The notes under the pieces are model-generated. The model saw nothing but the letters and a program-made list of their open reading frames with translations. It ran no database searches and was not told the DNA's origin. 29,807 nucleotides of DNA, from assembly GCA_002414665.1 (NCBI GenBank), contig DIAF01000047.1, positions 91,021-120,827 on the forward strand, given 5' to 3'. Position 1 is the stretch's first letter, and every line of letters begins with the position of its first letter. This DNA is from Halieaceae bacterium UBA5085. Lineage in GTDB: Bacteria > Pseudomonadota > Gammaproteobacteria > Pseudomonadales > Halieaceae. This document shows, piece by piece, positions 21,705 through 29,366 of the stretch. The position numbers and the translations under genes are program-made.

Positions 21705-22595
21705 TCAGTTGAGGGGGTTGCGGCGATGCCCCCAGTCACTCATTTCGGTATAGGTTTTGATATCCCAGCGTTCTTCATCAATCACAATGCCACCCCAGCC
21801 CAATTCGAAGTTGAATCCAGAGGGTGTCTGCGCGTAAAAAGAAAACGCGCGATCATTCGGATGGTGTCCGAGCTCCAGCGCAACGTGGATGCCGGCTTCA
21901 ACGACACGATCATAGGCCAGGCCCACATCGTCCATATCGACGAACTCGAGCATAAAATGATTGAGTACTCGCGGTACCGGTGCCTGCGCCGTGGCAATGG
22001 AGTGGTGCCGGCCGGTTCTGGTATGAAAGAAGGTTGCATTGACGACCATACCGGGTTGCACCTCTTCGGTAATGTAGTCACTGATACGCAGACCAAGATC
22101 ATCTCTGTAGAAGCTCACGGTCTGCTCACGGTCGCGGCAAAACGGAAGAATATGGCCGATGCCCAGATCTCCCGTCAGGAAACTGCCTTTCAGAACCTTC
22201 GAACGAAATGCATTTTTCAGCTCCGCAACCTGATGATCCACGAAGAACTCATGAGCAAAACCACTGGGGTCAATGCATGAATACGCCTTGCCGATATGCC
22301 GCTTGGCAAGCTCATCCGACCCCAGGGGCCTGACACTGATACCCCGCTGTTCAAGCCTCGCGACATAGCTCTCGAGCTCGGCTTCGGTGCCAAACTCCCA
22401 CCCCGCCGCCAATAGATCGTCTGTGCCGTCTTCTTCGAGAAAAAAACGCTGAAGATGCTCATCCATACGCAACGTCATGAAGCCAGCTTCGCGACGCCCC
22501 AATTGGAGGCCGATGATGTTTTCGGCAAAGTCTTGCCAGGCATCGAGGTTACTGACGCCGAGGCCGATATACGAAAGGCATTTGATTTCCGCCAT
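21705..22595 (-). CDS. Type I extradiol ring-cleavage dioxygenase (HsaC/BphC-like)
   Basis: This 296-residue two-domain VOC-fold enzyme should cleave a substituted catechol at the meta position using Fe(II). The iron ligands are visible in the C-terminal domain: H148 in GIGHILPF, H213 in LNHFMLEF and E264 in FNFELGWGG. Second-shell residues expected for BphC-type enzymes are also there (H198, H244 or H245, Y254). The end SDWGHRR is typical of HsaC/BphC enzymes for bicyclic or larger catechols. It is the first gene after the sigma-54 promoter, with an AAGGAA site before ATG 22595. Length equals HsaC and BphC (about 295-300). Steroid, biphenyl-type or other bulky catechol substrates are all possible. 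Confidence 0.94.
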   Translation of the reverse strand: MAEIKCLSYIGLGVSNLDAWQDFAENIIGLQLGRREAGFMTLRMDEHLQRFFLEEDGTDDLLAAGWEFGTEAELESYVARLEQRGISVRPLGSDELAKRHIGKAYSCIDPSGFAHEFFVDHQVAELKNAFRSKVLKGSFLTGDLGIGHILPFCRDREQTVSFYRDDLGLRISDYITEEVQPGMVVNATFFHTRTGRHHSIATAQAPVPRVLNHFMLEFVDMDDVGLAYDRVVEAGIHVALELGHHPNDRAFSFYAQTPSGFNFELGWGGIVIDEERWDIKTYTEMSDWGHRRNPLN

Positions 22596-22640
22596 GATAT
22601 TTCCTTGCTTACGCGATTTATTGGTTTAATACCCCGGAGA

Positions 22641-22658
22641 AAGCAGATACCGTGCCAA
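22641..22658 (-). promoter_or_regulatory. Sigma-54 (-24/-12) promoter of meta-cleavage operon
   Basis: Read on the minus strand, TTGGCACGGTATCTGCTT matches the sigma-54 consensus TTGGCACG-N4-TTGCT with one mismatch in the -12 box. The invariant GG (22656-22655) and GC (22644-22643) are separated by exactly 10 bases. Transcription would begin near 22631, giving a leader of about 35 bases to the dioxygenase start at 22595. The divergent gene encodes a sigma-54 activator, which strongly supports the call. Confidence 0.88.
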
Positions 22659-22746
22659 CCTGGAAATACTTGATTTTATTTTTATTTTTCAATGTGTTAT
22701 GGATATTCGCCAACCTAAACCGAAACTTCGGGGTAGACCGAAAATC

Positions 22747-22766
22747 ATGAAATCGTAGAATTTCAT
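22747..22766. promoter_or_regulatory. Candidate upstream activating sequence for the sigma-54 activator
   Basis: ATGAAAT and ATTTCAT form perfect seven-base arms with a six-base spacer. The centre lies about 125 bases upstream of the predicted transcription start, a usual distance for DmpR/XylR-type enhancer sites. A second, widely spaced pair (GATATTCG 22702-22709 and CGAATATC 22780-22787) encloses it symmetrically to within a few bases, which could reflect looping or paired half-sites. Confidence 0.5.
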
Positions 22767-22848
22767 TAATTTTTTTATTCGAATATCTTGGGGTACAGGG
22801 TATGCTTGTTTTGATTGAGCGCATATTGAACACCCCGGGGATACACGG

Positions 22849-24651
22849 ATGAGCAAGAGCAAGACGCGTAGGTCAGCCGGCGGCGAAAGCCCGAGCGTCA
22901 TCACGGATCTGCGCTTTCCAGACATTGAGGACCTGGCCCAGACCCTGTTCCTCAACGCCGATGAAGGCTTCATCTGGCTAGGAGAGCAGCGCGCATTGCT
23001 GCTCTACGCGGACGTGTTCGGCGCGCTGCGACAGGAGTTGCTGCAAACAGCTGGGGCTGAGTACACGCGCGGGCTGATGACACGAATGGGGTACCTCAGT
23101 GGCACCTTGGACGCGGAACTGGCACTGAAGGTCCGGGGTTCGGCCGAGCAACTCGCTATTCTCGCTTCCGGTGGCCAACTGAGAGCCCTGTCCGGCATGG
23201 TGGCACTGGAGCCCGGCAGAGTGGAGTTCGACCGGTCCCGCGGCTTTCTCTACGGCGAATTCAGCTGGAAGCACTCGGTCGAAAGCGAAGTGCATGCGCG
23301 CATCAGCGGCGGCGATTACCGCTCCGTTTGCTGGATGGAAGTTGGCCACAGTTCAGCGTTTCTCACGCGCCTGATGGGCAAACAGATTCTGGTCAGAGAG
23401 GTGGAATGCAGGGCAGCTGGCGGCGAGGTTTGCCGCGCCGTGGCACGACCTCTAGATGACTGGGAAGACAGCGCCAGCGATCTCAAGTATTTCCAACCAC
23501 GCTCGACAGATCATATCCCGGTCCGCACAGAATCCAAGCCAGCGGGAAAGAATGCGCGGCCGACTCACGGCACTCACACCGCCAGCGATTCACACTCGCA
23601 TGAACGCATCGTCGGGCGCTCGGTTGCCTATCATACGGCGCTGCACAAGGTCTTAAAGGCTGCTACGACTGACGCAACGACGCTACTGCTGGGTGAAAGC
23701 GGTGTAGGCAAGACCATGTTTGCCTACGAAGTTCACCGCAACAGCAGTCGCGCCGGCGGCCGTTTTGTGGAAATCAACTGCGCGGCCATTCCGGAACAGC
23801 TGATGGAATCGGAACTGTTTGGCGTGCAGCGGGGCGCATTCTCGGGTGCCAACGAATCACGGCCCGGACGCTTCGAAGCCGCCGACGGCGGCACGCTGTT
23901 TCTCGATGAAATAGGCACATTAAGCATGACGGCGCAAAGCAAATTGCTGCGCGTTCTACAAAGTGGCGAGTTGGAGCGGCTGGGGTCGAATCGGACAACC
24001 CGGGTAGACGTACGCGTCATTGCAGCCACCAATGAAAGCCTGGCAGAAGCAGTTGAGCAAGGGCGTTTCCGTAGCGACCTCTACTACCGGCTGAATGTAT
24101 TCCCCATACTCATTGCACCACTGCGGGACCGCAAGGACGACCTGCCACTTCTGCTGGAATCCACCCTGGAACGCCTCGCTCGCCAACATAGAAGAGACGT
24201 GGCGGGGATCACATCTCAGGCACTGCAGAAGCTGTTGGACTACCACTGGCCGGGTAATATCCGCGAATTCGAGAACGTCATTGAGCGCGCCGTCATCCTT
24301 ATCGAGGACGGCGACATGATTGACACCCAGCACCTTTCCGGCATTGATGATGCAACCCGGCGGCGGACACAGGGAACCATTTCCTGGGATTCCGCCCCCG
24401 GAATCGGAATTCGGGTACCCAACGTACAGACTCAGAACGACGACAGTGTCAATATTGCGAACACACTTGAATCAATGGCTCGTGACGCGCTGCGACTCGG
24501 AGCCTTAACCCTGACGGACGTCGAAAATGCCTTTATCCACGTTGCGCTGTCACTGAACGACAACAACGTTACCCGTGCTGCCGCGCAACTGGGCCTGACC
24601 CGCGCGCAGCTGGACTACCGCCTCAAGAAACTCGACGCAGAATCCAGCTGA
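22849..24651 (+). CDS. Sigma-54-dependent activator of the DmpR/XylR family with V4R sensor
   Basis: This 600-residue activator probably senses an aromatic compound and switches on the divergent meta-cleavage operon. The N-terminal XylR_N/V4R sensor covers about residues 20-205. It keeps the zinc site of MopR/DmpR (C161, E184, C187, C195) with the same spacing, but the phenol-binding His is R112 while the Trp is kept (W140). The AAA+ domain (252-490) has Walker A GESGVGKT (282-289), Walker B LFLDEIG with D353-E354 and a sigma-54 contact loop reading GAFSGA (329-334) in place of GAFTGA. A Fis-type helix-turn-helix lies at 571-595. ATG 22849 follows GGGG. The long linker (205-250) is His/Ser rich. 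Confidence 0.95.
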   Translation: MSKSKTRRSAGGESPSVITDLRFPDIEDLAQTLFLNADEGFIWLGEQRALLLYADVFGALRQELLQTAGAEYTRGLMTRMGYLSGTLDAELALKVRGSAEQLAILASGGQLRALSGMVALEPGRVEFDRSRGFLYGEFSWKHSVESEVHARISGGDYRSVCWMEVGHSSAFLTRLMGKQILVREVECRAAGGEVCRAVARPLDDWEDSASDLKYFQPRSTDHIPVRTESKPAGKNARPTHGTHTASDSHSHERIVGRSVAYHTALHKVLKAATTDATTLLLGESGVGKTMFAYEVHRNSSRAGGRFVEINCAAIPEQLMESELFGVQRGAFSGANESRPGRFEAADGGTLFLDEIGTLSMTAQSKLLRVLQSGELERLGSNRTTRVDVRVIAATNESLAEAVEQGRFRSDLYYRLNVFPILIAPLRDRKDDLPLLLESTLERLARQHRRDVAGITSQALQKLLDYHWPGNIREFENVIERAVILIEDGDMIDTQHLSGIDDATRRRTQGTISWDSAPGIGIRVPNVQTQNDDSVNIANTLESMARDALRLGALTLTDVENAFIHVALSLNDNNVTRAAAQLGLTRAQLDYRLKKLDAESS

Positions 24652-24662
24652 GCCCGATCATC

Positions 24663-25238
24663 TCAACCAAAGGCCTCAGCCAAAGGTACCACACTGCAGA
24701 AGCGCGCAATGCTAGCGAGAGAGTTGGCGTGTTCCTGTGCAGTCGGAGCGGCACAACAGTCCTCAATGACAACAACATCAAAATCGCGGTCATGTGCATC
24801 ACGCACGGTTGCCTGCACGACCGCCGGAGTGCTGACACCGCTGCAGTAAATGCGGTCCACTTCCAAAGTCTTCAACAACAGCTCCAGGCGTGTCTGATAG
24901 AATGGCGAGACCCGGTGTTTGACGATATCCCACTCGTCATCAGACTTGCCAATATCCGCATGAACCTGGCCACCCCAGCTGTCTTTCTTCAATATCCCAT
25001 TCTTGGCGATAGGCCCGAAAACCTGTGAATGGAGGTTGGCTTCACGATGATCATCAGAGAATGCCACTCGTACAAAGGCAACAGGAATACCCTTCTCGCG
25101 CGCCAGCTTTACTGCAACGGCGGTGTTCGAGACCACACTACGCTCCCTGACTTGCTCCCCCAGTGGCGACTTGCCGCTCGCACCTTCGGGGTGGACCAGG
25201 TCATTCTGCATATCCAGAACGAGGTAAATACTATTCAT
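24663..25238 (-). CDS. Isochorismatase-fold hydrolase lacking the nucleophilic Cys
   Basis: The 191-residue protein has the isochorismatase-like fold: the acid D9 in YLVLDMQND, the lysine K107 in IVKHRVSPFY and the helix start GVSTPAVVQATVRDAHDRD (134-152). In amidases of this family the seventh residue of that last motif is the nucleophilic Cys; here it is V140. True isochorismatases (EntB, PhzD) also lack this Cys, and a Cys-less subfamily is common in databases, so it may hydrolyse a vinyl ether or have another role. An AGAAGGAA site precedes ATG 25238. It is the last gene of the FAD dehydrogenase-SDR operon, 33 bases after the SDR stop. Confidence 0.82.
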   Translation of the reverse strand: MNSIYLVLDMQNDLVHPEGASGKSPLGEQVRERSVVSNTAVAVKLAREKGIPVAFVRVAFSDDHREANLHSQVFGPIAKNGILKKDSWGGQVHADIGKSDDEWDIVKHRVSPFYQTRLELLLKTLEVDRIYCSGVSTPAVVQATVRDAHDRDFDVVVIEDCCAAPTAQEHANSLASIARFCSVVPLAEAFG

Positions 25239-25271
25239 TGAGAAATTCCTTCTGTTTAGGGGTGTTTGTAG

Positions 25272-26015
25272 TCAGTCGCACCAAAGTGCGCCGTTGACAT
25301 CAAGAGTTTCGCCGGTAATGAAACTTGCCTGTTCAGACAACAGGAATTCGATGGCGGCAGCCACCTCATCCGGTTGCGCCATCCGGCCGAGTGGAATGAG
25401 CTTACGCAGCATTTCCGGAAACTGGCGGGTCATTGGCGATACAACCGGCCCGGGAGCAACCGTGTTAACTCGAACCCCCGCTGCAGCAAATTCTCGTGCG
25501 AGGAATCCTGTGAGCGCGTGCACCGCAGCCTTGGCAGTGCCATAGGCAACACCCGCGGCCGCCACAGACTCGTCCGGATTCAGCCAGGGACGCGCGTTGC
25601 CAGCGTTCTTGCCAACCACCGAACCAATATTGACGATGGCACCCTGCTGGCGGGCCACCATACCGCGTCCCACCAACTGACAAGCGTTAAAAGTTCCCAG
25701 AAAATTCACCCGCCAGACACGCTCGATGACCGAAGGATCAGCATCTAGCGCAGCACCGCAGGCGAGGATCCCCGCCACATTCACCAAACCATTAATGGGG
25801 CCCATGCCAGTTTCCACAGCTTCAATAGTGGCCTGCAATGCAGCGCGATCTGTCACATCACAGGAAAAGGCCTGCACACCGGCCAATGGTACTGACTGCA
25901 GGTCCACGGCGGCGATCGCAACACCATTGGCGAGCAGACGTTGACACACCGCAGTGCCGATATCACCACTGGCACCGGTCACCATTACTACACGCGGATG
26001 ATTCATGTCGCTCAT
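25272..26015 (-). CDS. Short-chain dehydrogenase/reductase (SDR)
   Basis: This 247-residue classical SDR oxidises an alcohol or reduces a ketone with NAD(P). The cofactor motif TGASGDIG is at residues 13-20, NVAG near 79-82, and the catalytic residues are S132, Y158 and K162 in YGTAK. VNTVAPGPV and the C-terminal GETLDVNGALW are standard. A plain Asp (AVDLQ) at the end of the second strand favours NAD. Its ATG overlaps the stop of the upstream FAD dehydrogenase by 4 bases (ATGA), so the two proteins are translationally coupled and may act in successive steps. Substrate is unknown. Confidence 0.93.
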   Translation of the reverse strand: MSDMNHPRVVMVTGASGDIGTAVCQRLLANGVAIAAVDLQSVPLAGVQAFSCDVTDRAALQATIEAVETGMGPINGLVNVAGILACGAALDADPSVIERVWRVNFLGTFNACQLVGRGMVARQQGAIVNIGSVVGKNAGNARPWLNPDESVAAAGVAYGTAKAAVHALTGFLAREFAAAGVRVNTVAPGPVVSPMTRQFPEMLRKLIPLGRMAQPDEVAAAIEFLLSEQASFITGETLDVNGALWCD

Positions 26016-27472
26016 ATGGCTGCCGATGCGGAGGACGGCTGAGCGCCGTTGCCCGCTATCCGGCCAAACACCAACCCCCTCAGAACCGAGGTACCGCCAC
26101 AGTAATTGCCAAAATATAGGGCAGCCGTTTCACCTGCCGCATAAAGCCCATAGATTGCGTCGCCATCAGCGTTGATGACCCGCGCCTGCTCGTCAACCTT
26201 GAGACCGCCAAACGTAAACACATTGGAAGCGATAATGGGATAGGCCAGGTAGGGCCCAGTATCCAGCGGCAGGGCCCAGTTGCTCTTGGCCGGCTCGATA
26301 CCGTTAGTGCGTAGACCATCTAACTGCAGCGGCTGGTAGTCGCCGGGACAACAGGCGGCATTGTAGCCATTGACCGTTTCTTCCAGCGCCGCCACCGGCA
26401 GATCCAGCCGGCGGGCGAGCTCGGCGATGCTCGCCGCTTCTATTGGCGGCTGATCCGTGCGAATACCGAGCCGGTAGTTGGGAATGTCCTTCACCTTCTG
26501 ATCCAGCACGACCCACGCAATACCCTCTGGCTGTTCGAGAATGCGCCGGGTAACACGCTCGTACCAGGCATCGACGGTGCCCGGCGCCTCATCCGTGAAG
26601 CGCTGACCCTTGGTATTGACCAGGAGTCCGTAGGGAAATATGAATATGGATGGTTCGGAAATGCCGGAGCGTGGATCCACCGGCTCGGCATGAAAGCTGC
26701 TATAGTCACCGGCCCCGGCAGCACCAATGGCAAGCGCCATTTGTATCCCTTCACCGCGGTTGTAGTACCCACCCTTACACACCGGGCGGATAAAGGCAGC
26801 TTTCCGTCCCATATACCGCGCAAGCATCTCCTGATTGCCCTGAAATCCGCCACAGGCCAGGACCACTGCGCCCTGTAGCGTGAGATCCCCAATCTGCCTG
26901 GACCAGGCCCTTAACCCGGTAACCCGGTTGGCACCTTCAGTACACAGTGCGCGCGCGGAAGTTTCGTAGAAAAACGTTGCCCCCATGGCCTCTGCTCGCC
27001 CCGCCAGCGCTTCGACAATGGCCTCGCCGCCACCGACCGGTAGCAAGCGAGGCTGGGTGCTGGTCAGGAACTGTGTTGGAAGGAAATCAAATCGCACACC
27101 GTTGCCCTGCAGCCAGGCAATCGTGGTCGGCACGTTCTCTGCGAACGCGGAGATGATACCCGCATCAATACCACCCTGGCTGCGTGCCTGTGCCGACCAG
27201 CTTGCACGTTCGCTGAAACTTTCCTTGAGAAAGTCCGGATCTGGATAAAACCCGGAGTTTTCCGCCAGAAACGCCTCAAAGTCGTCGGTAACCTCTGTGT
27301 AGCTCTTCATACGCAAGTAAGCTTCCGTCCAGCGACTTTGACCACCGCGCTCCTCACGCACGGATCGCTCAAGAACTGCGACACGCAAGCCTCGTTCAGC
27401 GGCGGCGACCGCCGCCGCCAGACCGGCGACACCACAGCCCACGACTACCAGATCAAATTCCTGTGTTGACAT
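26012..27472 (-). CDS. TcuA-like FAD-dependent dehydrogenase (third copy)
   Basis: The 486-residue flavoprotein resembles the TcuA-like protein at 7282-8778. It has LVVVGCGVAGLAAAVAAAERG at the N-terminus, the GGQSRW flavin loop, YNRGEGIQMALAIGAAGAG, NTKGQRFTDEA, VFTFGGLKVDEQARV and LYAAGETAALYFGNYCGGTSVLRGLVFGR. ATG 27472 is chosen over an in-frame TTG at 27487 because GAGGAG lies seven bases before it. It heads an operon with an SDR and a Cys-less isochorismatase-fold protein and is divergent from a LysR regulator. No electron-transfer partner is encoded beside it, so it may share the ETF encoded at 3278-5049 (inference). Fumarate reductase-type and ketosteroid dehydrogenase functions remain possible. 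Confidence 0.85.
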   Translation of the reverse strand: MSTQEFDLVVVGCGVAGLAAAVAAAERGLRVAVLERSVREERGGQSRWTEAYLRMKSYTEVTDDFEAFLAENSGFYPDPDFLKESFSERASWSAQARSQGGIDAGIISAFAENVPTTIAWLQGNGVRFDFLPTQFLTSTQPRLLPVGGGEAIVEALAGRAEAMGATFFYETSARALCTEGANRVTGLRAWSRQIGDLTLQGAVVLACGGFQGNQEMLARYMGRKAAFIRPVCKGGYYNRGEGIQMALAIGAAGAGDYSSFHAEPVDPRSGISEPSIFIFPYGLLVNTKGQRFTDEAPGTVDAWYERVTRRILEQPEGIAWVVLDQKVKDIPNYRLGIRTDQPPIEAASIAELARRLDLPVAALEETVNGYNAACCPGDYQPLQLDGLRTNGIEPAKSNWALPLDTGPYLAYPIIASNVFTFGGLKVDEQARVINADGDAIYGLYAAGETAALYFGNYCGGTSVLRGLVFGRIAGNGAQPSSASAAI

Positions 27473-27497
27473 TTGCCGTCTCCTCAAAGCAGGTTAT

Positions 27498-27503
27498 ATT
27501 GTA
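27498..27503 (-). promoter_or_regulatory. -10 element for the FAD dehydrogenase-SDR operon
   Basis: The minus strand reads TACAAT, one mismatch from consensus, about 25 bases before the start at 27472. The -35 region is weak, consistent with activation by the divergent LysR protein. The whole intergenic region is only 85 bases. Confidence 0.35.
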
Positions 27504-27557
27504 GAGGCGTGACGTTGTGTATCGACGGCAGCGCGACTAAAGGGGCATTAGAAAATA

Positions 27558-28502
27558 ATGAAGAACCGAATGGATCTCCTGTGGGCAATGCAGGTGTTTA
27601 CACGGGTGGTCGATTGCGGCAGCTTCTCGCGCGCCGCAGAATCGCTGGACGTTGCCAATGCCACGGTCACCGCCAGTGTTCGCAACCTTGAAAAGCATTT
27701 GGGCGTTGCCTTGCTCTCACGGAATACCCGCACCCTGCGCTTGACGGATGCCGGTGAGATTTACTTCAAACGCTGTCTGGAGATGCTGAAACTCGCCCAA
27801 CAAAGCGAATACGAAGTCAAAGGACGAGAGGCAGCAGTAGAGGGCCTGCTCCGCATCGAATCACCAGCAGCGTTTGGCAAGGAAGTGATTGCACCGGTAC
27901 TGCCGCAGTTCACGGTAAGACATCCCGAGGTGTCCGTGGCCCTGAGATTTACCGACTATCCGGAAGATCTTATTGAATCGGACACGGATCTAGCCATACG
28001 CATGGACAACCTAAATGATGCCGACCTCGTAGCACGGCCCCTATACCAGGCGCACTACATTCTGTGCGCGACGCCGGCCTTCATTGCCAGGTCAAGCGTT
28101 CCGAGTCACCCTTCGGAGATCGACCCCCGCCACTGTCTGGGTATATTCCGGCGCGGCAGTTATACCTCATCCGCCTGGCATTTCAGCCTCGACAAGGAGC
28201 AGCATGTGATTCAGCCGGCCGGCAGCCTGCACTTCAATTCCACCGATGCGCTCATTTCCGCCGCCCTGGCGGATCAGGGCCTGGTACATGTGCTTGATGT
28301 CTTCGCCAATGAATTAATCGCATCCGGCAAACTGGTTGCGCTGCTGCCTCAATGGCAAACTAGTGTACGGACGTTCTTTGCCGTTACTCCTGGCGCGCGC
28401 TATGTTGCACCCAGAACCCGCGCGTTCATCGACTTCATACTGGAAACCCTGGATACCAGGAGACGCCCCCCGATAGGCACCCAGGTCGGTTTGCACAAAT
28501 AA
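27558..28502 (+). CDS. LysR-type transcriptional regulator
   Basis: The 314-residue regulator has an N-terminal winged helix-turn-helix (FTRVVDCGSFSRAAESLDVANATVTASVRNLE in sequence, residues about 14-45, followed by LGVALLSRNTRTLRLTDAG). Its C-terminal effector domain contains LRIESPAAFGKEVIAPVLPQF, DLAIRMDNLNDADLVARPL and GLVHVLDVFANELIASGKLV. The layout and length are typical of LysR proteins of the Crp/PecT-like aromatic or stress group. An ATG four codons in (27570) is an equally plausible start, as many relatives begin MDxLWAMQVF. It is divergent from the FAD dehydrogenase-SDR operon, its probable target, and converges on the FAH-family gene with 18 bases between stops. Confidence 0.93.
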   Translation: MKNRMDLLWAMQVFTRVVDCGSFSRAAESLDVANATVTASVRNLEKHLGVALLSRNTRTLRLTDAGEIYFKRCLEMLKLAQQSEYEVKGREAAVEGLLRIESPAAFGKEVIAPVLPQFTVRHPEVSVALRFTDYPEDLIESDTDLAIRMDNLNDADLVARPLYQAHYILCATPAFIARSSVPSHPSEIDPRHCLGIFRRGSYTSSAWHFSLDKEQHVIQPAGSLHFNSTDALISAALADQGLVHVLDVFANELIASGKLVALLPQWQTSVRTFFAVTPGARYVAPRTRAFIDFILETLDTRRRPPIGTQVGLHK

Positions 28503-28520
28503 CCTGACGGATACCTCTGC

Positions 28521-29366
28521 TTAGTCAACCAGCTCCACTCGATGATTCTGCTCACCTAGCCCGCTAATACCACAGATGAGTTCATCACCGGGCTTCAGGT
28601 ATGGCGGCGGCTGCATGCCCAGGGCGACCCCAGCTGGCGTACCGGTAATGACGAGATCACCGGGTAACAATGTCTGATAAGTACTCAGGTGGGAGACCAG
28701 CTCCGCGATGGAGAACAGCATTTCAGACGTCGTGCCACGCTGACGAGGTTCATCGCCCACATTCAGCCACAAATCCAGACACTGCGGATCAGGCACCTCG
28801 TCCCGCGTTAGCAACCAGGGACCGACGGGGGTAAAACTATCATGGCTCTTGCCCTTGCCCAGCTGCCCCCCGCGCTCGAATTGCCAGCAGCGCTCCGACA
28901 CATCAATGACCGTGCAATAGCCGGCGACGTACTGCAGCGCATCCTCTACGGCAACATTCTTCGCTTCACTGCCTACCAGAAAACCCAACTCAACCTCCCA
29001 GTCAAGCTTTTCAGCGCCGGCCGGCACGGTGATAGGGTCTGTGCAGCCGGAGAGGGATGCTACTGACTTTGCAAACACCAACGGATACTCGGGCACTGGC
29101 ATGCTTGCCTCTTCGGCATGGTCGCTATAATTCAGCCCGATGGCGATGATTTGGCGGATATCAGCCACCGGCACCCCAAGCCGTGGCGCTCCAGCAACCA
29201 GAGGCAGCTTTTCCACGTCAATGGCCGCGAGGGCCACCTGCCACTCCGGTGTAAACAGCTCCGTGGTGATGTCCTTTACCAGCGGTGACAACGCTCTGAT
29301 GCTGCCGTCCCCATCGATGATGCCAGGCAACTCTGCACCCCGGCTGCCATAGCGAACCAGTTTCAT
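28521..29366 (-). CDS. Fumarylacetoacetate hydrolase (FAH) family protein
   Basis: This 281-residue enzyme belongs to the FAH family, which hydrolyses, decarboxylates or isomerises acylpyruvates and related 2-oxo acids. The core shows GLNYSDHAEEASM near residue 77, the metal-binding DWEVELGFLVG near 122, KSHDSFTPVGPWL near 173 and GDLVITGTPAGVALGM near 237. A GGGAG site precedes ATG 29366. The length and N-terminal domain (MKLVRYGSRG) match the two-domain bacterial members. It is alone, converging on the LysR gene. In this setting it may process an oxo acid from ring cleavage, but the exact reaction cannot be inferred. Confidence 0.92.
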   Translation of the reverse strand: MKLVRYGSRGAELPGIIDGDGSIRALSPLVKDITTELFTPEWQVALAAIDVEKLPLVAGAPRLGVPVADIRQIIAIGLNYSDHAEEASMPVPEYPLVFAKSVASLSGCTDPITVPAGAEKLDWEVELGFLVGSEAKNVAVEDALQYVAGYCTVIDVSERCWQFERGGQLGKGKSHDSFTPVGPWLLTRDEVPDPQCLDLWLNVGDEPRQRGTTSEMLFSIAELVSHLSTYQTLLPGDLVITGTPAGVALGMQPPPYLKPGDELICGISGLGEQNHRVELVD

